Shown: positions 35,479-44,147 of the stretch, in pieces
How positions within the stretch are numbered: the first letter of the stretch is position 1
Layout: each line of letters starts with the position of its first letter
DNA from: Saccoglossus kowalevskii
Taxonomy: Eukaryota > Hemichordata > Enteropneusta > Harrimaniidae
Assembly: GCF_000003605.2 (NCBI RefSeq)
Contig: NW_003122410.1
Span: 187,948-232,094 of the forward strand
Direction: 5' to 3'
Length of the DNA: 44,147 nucleotides
Notes under the pieces: model-generated
What the model was told of the DNA's origin: nothing
The model's input: only the letters and a program-made list of their open reading frames with translations
Databases searched by the model: none
Program-made: the position numbers and the translations under genes

Positions 35479-37100
35479 ACTCGTCCAAATTGGCATTTTA
35501 ATCTCCCTGCGCTTGTTTTACGTTATATTAATTTTTTTAGACTGCACAAACTTTCTCTTCTCAAAGTAATCATGCAAACGGGTATTTGTTATCCGGCAAA
35601 TTCGATCACAATGTTCCTTAATTCCAAGTCACTACCCGTTGGACCCTTTTGTAGCTTTCACTTGATTTCTCGGTTTTGACAGAACCCTATTAATTTATTT
35701 ATTACCTGATTAACGTTACTTCTACTGAACAGTAAAACTCACTCAGTACATCGTTGTAAAAAAACAAAAAAAAAAAAAAACTTAAACGGACATTTTAAAC
35801 ACGCAGCATTTCTAAATTCACTGTAACTTATGGACTGACCAGTAGAAAACCAGTGGGTTCACACAAAACAAATCTTATGACCACGGGAGTCAGTGACAGA
35901 AATCTATACAAAATAACCAAATCTCAAACGTGACGCACTAGACAGACGACAACTAAGAACGATATCTTTACGTCACCATCATCCTTGAAATAAAAATAAA
36001 ACTCAAAACTAAGTGAAAACAGCATTTCTATATATCAAAGGTTCTGAGAATCCGGAGTGCACGTAGTTATCTTTATTTTCTCAATTGTTTATATTTTTAT
36101 AACGTAATATTTATTTTTCATTACACATACGCACAATTGTACTGCAAGTATGTTACATCGATATAAATTAGAATATATTAATGAGATTACCACCATTGAG
36201 TACTGTACACGCATTAATGTGTCTAGCATATTCTCTGTACTATTCACTGATTAGCCATTGGAACATTATGTAATTTAAATGGATTTCATTTTAATGGATT
36301 TCATATAGTATCTGTTTTCACTACTTAGCACACGAGGCTTCCAACTATATTTTTGAGTAATTATATAATTGTCCTAATTGATGAACTTTTTTTCCTTTCA
36401 TTTACATGTGTGTTCATGCCGAATATGTTCAGATTAAGACACGAAGTTTAGAAGATTGGCACAAGCTGATTCTAATTGTGTTTGATCTATGAACAGATAC
36501 TCCGTGGATGTCAATATGGCGAAAAGTCTCGCATGAAATGTGCCACAAATGGCTAAAAGACACAATTTTCATGGAAGTTTGACCAGTATTTTGTCTAAAA
36601 AGTAGAGATCTTTTTTATCTCGGATTTGTTAATAACACAAAGCATAATATGAAATAAAAAAAAACATATTGTAAATACGAAGGAAATCTAATTGTTTGTT
36701 AGTTTTAATGGCATAGAACTACCTTAACAGGACAATGAAAACTATCTGTATATTAACCGCAATTCAATGACCATCGGAATATCTAATTATAATCTCTCAT
36801 TTACGGAAATACGATTACCGGAAGGAAGAAGGAATCATTCCAGGAAGTGCCTCGTCACGTGATGCATGGACCGAGGAGGGGGGGGGCGAAAAAATATTCA
36901 CATTGTACTTCTGGTATTGCAGTGACACTTTTTGTTAACCAATGAGTCACAGAAAGCTAGTTTAATATCAGCCGACTTTTTCAATCACGATTATGAGTTT
37001 CCGCTCATTTTAGCTGTTTTAAAGGGAATAAAAGTAAATAAATTTCCTAATGTCAAACTCCGTTATCGTCCATAGTAATTATTTGATAATAATTATTTGC
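35479..37100. other. Upstream flank, no gene seen
   Basis: AT-rich, with an A-run near 35770 and a run of about 9 G near 36875. No gene was recognised. Confidence 0.58.
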
Positions 37101-38856
37101 ATGGCGTTCCCTTCTGTACACGTCACTCCACTAACACCTAAATTCTGTGTGGCGTTCCCTTCTCTACACGTCACTCCACTAACACCTAGATTCTGCGTGG
37201 CGTTCCCTTCTCCATACACCACTCCACTAACACCTAAATTCTGTGTGGCATTCCCTTCTCTACACTCACTCCACTGAAACCTATATTCTGCGTGGTGTTC
37301 CCTTCTCTACACGCCACTCTACTAACACCTAGATTCTGTGTGGCGTTCCCTTCCCTACACGTCACTCCACTAACACCTAGATTCTGCGTGGCGTTCCCTT
37401 CTCTACACGTCACTCCACTAACACCTAGATTCTGCGTGGCGTTCCCTTCTCCATACACCACTCCACTAACACCTAAATTCTGTGTGGCGTTCCCTTCTCT
37501 ACACGTCACTCCACTAACACCTAGATTCTGCGTGGCGTTCCCTTCTCCATACACCACTCCACTAACACCTAAATTCTGTGTGGCGTTCCCTTCTCTACAC
37601 GTCACTCCACTAACACCTAGATTCTGCGTGGCGTTCCCTTCTCCATACACCACTCCACTGACACCTAGATTCTGCGTGGCGTACCCTTCTCTACACGACA
37701 CTCCACCGAAACCTAGATTCTGCGTGGTGTTCCCTTCTCCATACGCCACTCCACTAACACCTAGATTCTGCGTGGCGTTCCCTTCTCTACACGTCACTCC
37801 ACTAACACCTAAATTCTGTGTGGCGTTCCCTTCTCTACACTTCACTCCACTAACACCTAGACTCTGTGTGGCGTTCCCTTCTCTACACGTCACTCCATTA
37901 ACACCTAGATTCTGTGTGGCGTTCCCTTCTCTACACGTCACTCCACTGAAACCTAGATTCTGCGTGGTGTTCCCTTCTCCATACGCCACTCCACTCCACT
38001 AACACCTAGATTCTGCGTGGCGTTCCCTTCTCTACACGTCACTCCACTAACACCTAGATTCTGTGTGGCGTTCCCTTCTCTACACGTCACTCCACTAACA
38101 CCTAGATTCTGCGTGGCGTTCCCTTCTCTACACGCCACTCCACTAACACCTAAATTCTGTGTGGCGTTCCCTTCCCTACACGTCACTCCACTAACATCTA
38201 GATTCTGCGTGGTGTTCCCTTCTCTACACGCCACTCCACTAACACCTAAATTCTGTGTGGCGTTCCCTTCCCTACACGTCATTCCACTAACACCTAGATT
38301 CTGCGTGGCGTTCCCTTCTCTACACGTCATTCCACTAACACATAGATTCTGCGTGGCGTTCCCTCCTCTATACGCCACTCCACTAACACCTAGATTTTGC
38401 GTGACGTTCCCTTCTCTACACGTCACTCCACTAACACATAGATTCTGCGTGGCGTTCCCTTCTCTACACGTCACTCCACTAACACCTAGATTCTACGTGG
38501 CGTTCCCTTCTCTATACGCCACTCCACTAACACCTAGATTCTGCGTGGTGTTCCCTTCTCTATACGCCACTCCACTAACACCTTGACTCTGCGTGGCGTT
38601 CCCTTCTCTATACGTCACTCTACTAACACCTAGATTCTGCGTGGCGTTCCGGCGTTCCCTTCTCTACACGTCACTCCACTGAAACCTAGATTCTGCGTGG
38701 CGTTCCCTTCTCTACACTTCACTCCACTAACACCTAGATTCTGCGTGGCGTTCCCGTCTTTATACGCAACTCTACTAACACCTAGAATTTGTGCAGCGTT
38801 CTACTCTCTACACACCACTCTTTACTGACATCTGGAGTATATACGACGTTCCACTT
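37101..38856. repeat. 48-bp minisatellite array, about 36 units
   Basis: The unit reads GGCGTTCCCTTCTCTACACG, then TCACTCCACTAACACCTAGA, then TTCTGCGT. Because 48 is a multiple of 3 and the unit has no stop in certain frames, long open frames arise on both strands (16-residue repeats FCVAFPSLHVTPLTPR on plus, GVTCREGNATQNLGVS on minus). These are broken by a 1-bp deletion near 37267, a 5-bp CACTC insertion near 37990, an AGA-to-TGA change near 38584 and an 8-bp duplication near 38650, so I do not call a gene. The outermost right units are most diverged. Confidence 0.96.
37444..37731. repeat. 96-bp higher-order repeat inside the minisatellite
   Basis: A variant unit with CCATACACCACT (in place of CTACACGTCACT) recurs at 37451, 37547 and 37643, and as CCATACGCC at 37739: every second unit, period 96. 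Dimers have therefore been amplified as blocks. Confidence 0.85.
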
Positions 38857-39923
38857 TTTACAATATTTGTTAGTATACAGTATATATGAATCATTCAATC
38901 ACAACGCTTTAGTATAAAACTAAATATTTTTCACGTATATGACATTAAAACGGCCAACGACTTTGAAATCATGATTCCGACAATATCCCGGTAGAAGTAT
39001 GCAAAATGTTGGGTAATATTAATATCAAAAAAAGAAACTGTTTGAAGGGATAAGCCTCACCAACATTTTAAAGATTGCTGTCACTCAGCTGACACCTAGT
39101 CTGACATGCATTTTTTATCTGTCAATATCCGCAGGTGTTTTCCCTGAGGTATAGATAACTGCCAGGGTTAATCCATTGTTTAAGAAAGATCACAAACACA
39201 TTTTCTTATAGACAGGTATCTATTTGACCACTATTGTCTAATAATAGCGGATAATCATGGATAATCTCTCTTCTACACTTTATTTTTTTATTTTCTTATT
39301 TTATATTTTAAATATCGGTGTGATTTCAGATTCCAGATGGCGTTGACTAATTTGAATTATTTCCTGACTGTTTTTTTGATATGAAGAAAGTAAAATTCAA
39401 TGCTGGGACAATTATTTGTTCATCTGTATACTAATGTTATGCAATTTGGGTGTAAGAGTAGTTATGTTGTTACCGGTTAGACATCGTACAACAGAAGTTA
39501 AAGAAGACACATGTTCATGTATGCCAATATGTATGCCAATAAATCTAAATGTGAATCCTTGTTGACTGCTTACAGGATAAAAACGCAACACTCAAGCGTT
39601 TATCTAGTTCACAGTGAAGGGCTTCCCGGAGTGAAGATTTCTGAAAATTTAAATCGGACAGATCACATTTCGGTTGTTATCATAAAGATGGGTATTTTCT
39701 CTTATATGGTTGAAACGCGTTAATCAATTCCTTCCTATCCATTGACACGTATAATTTGCTTTAACTGTTTTATATTGTCGCATCTGGATTACTGTTTCAA
39801 TTTAGGAGCATGGTTACCGTAATGGGCAATTTCATAGAAAATTAGTCGTGTTACTGCAAGAATATGTGCTACTGGATGCAGACTATATGTCACCTATAAC
39901 AAACTTATTTGAAAATATACCTT
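38857..39923. other. Upstream flank, no gene seen
   Basis: AT-rich and non-coding. The open frame at 39511-39723 has no recognisable protein features. Confidence 0.57.
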
Positions 39924-40087
39924 TTAAAGCGGAGGAGTCGTCACCTGCGCATGCGTCAGATGGCCATAGCGTGTCATTGTTTACAAACAAGCGTCTACCC
40001 ATGACCTTTGCGTTCTTAGCGTGTAGGGTTATCGTCGCTTGAGTCTCAATTCCCGCGCGTGCGCAGGTGACGACCCTCCCGCTTTAA
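39924..40087 (+). mobile_element. MITE A3, TTAA-type element (164 bp), best-preserved copy
   Basis: TTAA at both ends (39924-39927 and 40084-40087). The inverted ends are TTAAAGCGGAGGAGTCGTC-ACCTGCGCATGCG and its counterpart AAAGCGGGAGGGTCGTCACC-TGCGCACGCG. The interior GGCCATAGCGTG, then TTGTTTACAAACAAGCGTCT, matches A1. No transposase inside. Confidence 0.9.
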
Positions 40088-40747
40088 AGGAGAATTCTAT
40101 ATAATTAATCTAGTTGAATGTTCAAAATAAAATGAGTCTTGCGCTGATTATTTAAATACTTTTATTCCTGTAAATAATATAGTCTGCTAAAAAAGAAAAA
40201 AAAAATCCATAAATCCATAAAAAATTTTGCTTTCGAGATGCTTAATTGTTAGAGTTACGGACATCGAATTACAAAAAATGACCACGCCCATATTTTAAAA
40301 ACCAAGCCCGAAATGTTACGAGTTTATTATTCAAGAAATAGTGGAATACCAGTATGCCATCAGCGTGGTACGGGTTCAGCTTCATGTATTGAAATACTCA
40401 ATTGCACTGAGCGTGAAAATATTGCTTACTATCTAATTTTCAACTAAAAACTAGTGGGTTTGTAAAATATTCCTTTCGTTTATACTTTTGAAAAGTTACA
40501 GTCGTGTATGAAGCGTTTTAATAAATGAAGCAGCGGCGCAATACACTACCAGCCCATGAATGTGAGCTACTGACACGAGAAAACCTTGCACAGTCGAGAT
40601 ACATAATAAAGTATATATATAAAATAAAATATATGCTTACAATACGGCATAATATACGCCTCAAACATGTAGGCTGTTGACAATAGGCGATCCCACAATA
40701 TTGGAGTAACTAGTCTGCCTACGTGTTTCCCACAAACTATGAATAAT

Positions 40748-40767
40748 CACGGTTACTAGTAACCGTG
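40748..40767. repeat. Perfect 20-bp palindrome
   Basis: CACGGTTACTAGTAACCGTG equals its own reverse complement. The half-word AGTAACCRTGG recurs near 42950 and 43768. Confidence 0.85.
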
Positions 40768-41170
40768 GAACAATGTAATGACTGAAGACATATGTATCCA
40801 ATGATAGGACATTGTACTCGTATACCCAAAATGCACTGCGAATGCCGTACCGTGATACTACCGCTGTTCACAGATTCTGTTTTGGTAACATGACCGTATC
40901 GGTTTGGCAAAAGTGGAAGGGGAGCGAATTGAGACGCAGGCGTCGCAGCGAACAGCTCCATGATGTGACTCGCCTGTGAATTGCATCATGACGCCGAGCG
41001 CGTGGTACCTGGTTGCAACCTTCCACCAGCAGCTGCCGTATGCGAACTCCAGGTGATAGTTACACAAGAATCTAAGCGAGGATACTTACAAGAATGAGCC
41101 TGATTGGCCACTCAAACCTACGACCTAACAGTCAGATCAATAGGAAAGCAATTTGTTTGAAATTTTTTTT

Positions 41171-41194
41171 GACGTATTGACGTATTGACGTATT
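41171..41194. repeat. GACGTATT x3 short tandem repeat
   Basis: Three perfect 8-bp units. Confidence 0.95.
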
Positions 41195-43340
41195 GTATAT
41201 ACATCGTATATATGATTTGTCTTATTAAATTGTAACATTATGGCACAGTTACTAGAAGATGTAACCTTGATTATGGGTTGTTATTTTATCTCCATCACAA
41301 GAAAACGCGATTTGTTTGTTTGTTTGTTTGTTAAAAAAATACATAAAGCAAGTAACTTTCCACGTCCGTGTAGTTCTTGCACCATCCTCTGAAATATCGT
41401 GAATGGCGTGACGTTTCGTAATTGAGATGCGTTGCTAAAGTAACTAACTACAAAAACGTAACAAGTAGAAGGCTTCGCTCGTGGGTGATTTTCAACCAAT
41501 TGAAACACACGTGTGTAGCACGCGTTTATTATAATTGACATCATGTCATTGAATTTGGCGTTATTGGAACTGGCTGCGCTAAAATCTATCTGGTGGTAAA
41601 CAGGCTCCGGTCGTTTTTAATATATGGCCGCCGCCTCTAATAACATCTGGCTAATTACCTATGCAAGTCGCGTTCAGGTCTCGTATTTTCATGTCGGGTA
41701 AGGCGAGGCATAATTGGTTGATAAGTCCTGTCAGAGGGAGATGCTTAATGTGAATAATAGAGGTGTATATTAAAAACGGCCACTACATCTTGTGATTTTA
41801 ATGAAACTGTGATAAATCAGAAACACAAGTCTCCTTGAAATGACGTTTAGGTAAGGTACAATCCCCTCAGGGTTGAACACCTAATAGCCTGGTTCACATT
41901 GAAAGAATACAATTCTGATTACAAATAATAATAAAGCAAAAACAAATCTGCACAAATAGGTCTAAGAAAAAGATATTTACAGCAACAAAAAGTAGAAAGA
42001 TAATCGTTTTACTATCATCCGAGTGTTTAATGGCCTGCCCCTTCTAGTAATTTATACAATCCGGCGGAATCGGCGTCAAGATGCCCGAGACGGAGTAAAC
42101 TTTTGTCACTGAACGGCGGCAAACGTCTAATACCTACTTCCACGATGTCTGAAATTCTATTTGGAGTGTTGTTTTACCTGCAGCATATTTGTACTTGTTA
42201 AACGCGAGACTGTGCACTACGATTTGGGAATATGCCAATTTGTTTTCCCATCCTTTTCTTACGGTCTGGCTACACCGTGACGATAGTACGGACGCCAAGC
42301 TTTGCAGGCACCCCCCCCCCATCAAGAAGAAATGTCTATAAATATAATTTGTGTATTCATCAAGTGCGTTCTAGGAAAATACATATTAATATAGGTTTAT
42401 ATTAAATAAAACGGAAATTAAAATCTGCTGACGGAATTTGCTTCAGAAATATTCAAAATGAAGGATTATATTTGCTTTTTATCTCTATTATTTGTATTGC
42501 ATGTGACTTGTAATTCGTCTAATAGTGATGTTTAAGGTATTAACCCAAGTTTTACATAATAACGACGTTGTCAATTCCATAAGAGTATGACGTAATGACT
42601 CATTTACATAAGTGATATTAAATACAGTGGAAGCAGGATATAATGCTTACAAAAATAGGTCAACATTTTCTTTAATATATATTTTTTTTATTTCGCACTG
42701 TTTCGGGCTAAGACAGTTCATTTGGACGCTGACATGTAGTAAATAATACTAGTAGGTGATTTATGCCAGTCTAGTAATTGCACGGTACATTCTTGGGATA
42801 TATTGTAGGTCCAGTTGAGGGGCGGACCCGCTTTTTTTAACATCATAGTAAAATAAATCACGTTGCCAGGCGGTACTTGTATTGTTTTATGTCGATGTTT
42901 TTACAACTTGTAAATCAAAATGCGAAACGTACGTTACCGTTGGAGCGTCAGTAACCATGGTGATAAAACAGATGATGATACGTGTTAGAATTGATACTTT
43001 TTGTGTTTGGGCGTGATTTGGTTAAGACACATATGTTTGTGTGCAGCCGCTGTTGCGGTGTCCGGGGTACTAACTGGTGTCATAAATCACATCACTTAGC
43101 CGCATTACCGCAAAGTTTATGCTCCGACCTATATATGGGTATGCGGTTTCAATACAGGCCCGCGGGATTCCACGCCATCAAGCCCTGGACTTTGTGATAG
43201 AACGATGGAAGACTTGTTGGTCGATCATTTTCAACGCGTCTGTAATATTTCTACACGTATTTAGTCGCACGTGCTGCAATGTAGCAACATTAGGAAACGA
43301 ATAGTAACAAGTAAACCACCTAGTAAGAAATTTGCAAATA

Positions 43341-43473
43341 TTGAAGGGCGGCAATCGTCGTGCCGCGTTCTGTTCGATATGGAACTCATAGCGACGTATA
43401 CAACGCGTGTATAATACATTGTTTATTTACATGAAATTCGAACACGCGGTGCGCGACGACCACCGCGCTTTAA
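43341..43473 (-). mobile_element. MITE B2, TTAA-type element (about 133 bp), inverted
   Basis: The right end read inverted is TTAA-AGCGCGGTGGTCGTCGCGC; the left end is TTGAA-GGGCGGCAATCGTCGTGCC. The interior GACGTATACAACGCGTG and TTGTTTATTTACATGAAATT is the reverse complement of B1. The left TTAA has gained one base. Confidence 0.86.
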
Positions 43474-44063
43474 GTATTGTGTGAAACCATGTGGGTAAAA
43501 GGAAGAAATTCCATCGACCGTCCGTAGCTCATTGTGTAACCAGGTATTCTATACTGGACTACTTAGAGATGTAAACATAATCAAATCGTATCTGTTTGAT
43601 AGCGGTAATTTTCGTTACAACGTCACATAATACGGAAACAACCAGCTATACAATGTACTTTATCGCATTGCTTATGAAATGTTACTTCCCAGCAGTCTGA
43701 TGTGTTTCCTCCGGTTTCCGGTTGCGCAGTGACTCAACACAGCACCTCGGTATTCTGACTCCGTGTTAGTAACCGTGGTGTGACCTACGTGTACCAAGCA
43801 TCGTCGTGACGTCAGCAACATATTACATATGCAGTGTCGTATGCGGCGGGTCATTTGTCGACCTGCCAGTTTGTCTGCTTGGAAACACGGTTGAGTTGTG
43901 GTTGATTATGATACCAATAACACTTCTGATGGCGACTACTAGTATAGAAAATCAACATTCAAGAAATTACACCAGTAAGGGAATTTCTGCTACATGGAAA
44001 CAAGGATATTTAACAAAAATGGAAAATTTAAAATAAATCATGCAATGCTTCAAAATAAAGTAA
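43474..44063. other. Upstream flank, no gene seen
   Basis: Short overlapping open frames only, none protein-like. Confidence 0.55.
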
Positions 44064-44147
44064 TTAAAGCGCGGTGGTCGTCGCGCGGCGCGTATTCGAT
44101 TTTCATGTAAATAAACAATGTACTTTACCACGCGTTGTATACGTCGC
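44064..44147 (+). mobile_element. MITE B3, TTAA-type element, cut by the window end
   Basis: TTAA-AGCGCGGTGGTCGTCGCGC, then CATGTAAATAAACAATGTAC and ACGCGTTGTATACGTC, colinear with the first 84 bp of B1. The other end lies beyond the window. Confidence 0.88.

Larger units (their letters stand above)
40088..43340. other. Upstream flank, no gene seen
   Basis: Includes a perfect 20-bp palindrome (40748-40767), GACGTATT x3 (41171-41194), a short TTTG microsatellite near 41310-41330 and a C-run near 42311-42320. The open frames on both strands are short and unlike known proteins. Confidence 0.56.

Noticed and set aside
37234-38586. Repeat proteins encoded by the 48-bp array on either strand
   Set aside because: Long frames follow automatically from a 48-bp period; a 1-bp deletion, a 5-bp insertion, a premature stop and an 8-bp duplication break them.
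1-44147. tRNA, rRNA or CRISPR loci
   Set aside because: No tRNA B-box with a foldable cloverleaf, no rRNA-like stretch and no regularly spaced repeat-spacer array was found by eye; a tRNA or covariance-model scan would be decisive.

Overview
The window is AT-rich animal DNA, rich in repeats, with two runs of N (12191-12240 and 33278-33631). I can support only one protein-coding gene. It is a Mastermind-like (MAML/mam) Notch co-activator on the minus strand, with two coding exons 17 kb apart. Exon 1 (31535 down to 31215) holds the start codon and the basic helix that binds CSL and the Notch intracellular domain. Exon 2 (14239 down to 11474) holds almost all of the remainder: an acidic activation region, three glutamine-rich blocks, the conserved RPPPEY motif and an acidic C-terminus. 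The spliced product is about 1028 residues, and the splice junction falls between codons (phase 0).

Organism: the long AT-rich intron, many short non-autonomous DNA transposons and an invertebrate-type single mam gene suggest a marine invertebrate. A hemichordate such as Saccoglossus is my best guess, but this is an inference from style and not a match I could test.

Layout. Positions 1-10370 are downstream flank carrying TTAA-flanked MITEs, an inverted-repeat pair, a 34-bp tandem repeat and one TACTGTAAAA-type MITE. About 10370-11473 is the probable mam 3' UTR. 11474-14239 is exon 2. 14240-31214 is the intron, with further TACTGTAAAA-type MITEs, an 80-bp tandem repeat and a G-quadruplex motif. 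31215-31535 is exon 1, inside a CpG-richer zone (about 30.2-32.0 kb) that is the likely promoter side. 31.5-44.1 kb is upstream flank: a tetranucleotide microsatellite running into an assembly gap, a 1.75-kb minisatellite of 48-bp units (37.1-38.9 kb), and more TTAA-type MITEs.

No undescribed multi-gene system is visible. The best leads are (i) a set of short TTAA-flanked elements whose different families share the terminal pattern TTAAAGCG-N-GTCGTC, two of which lie end to end sharing one TTAA, and whose termini carry NRF1-like and E-box motifs; (ii) a 48-bp minisatellite that is open on both strands purely because of its period; and (iii) inverted intronic MITE pairs that would fold in the mam pre-mRNA.
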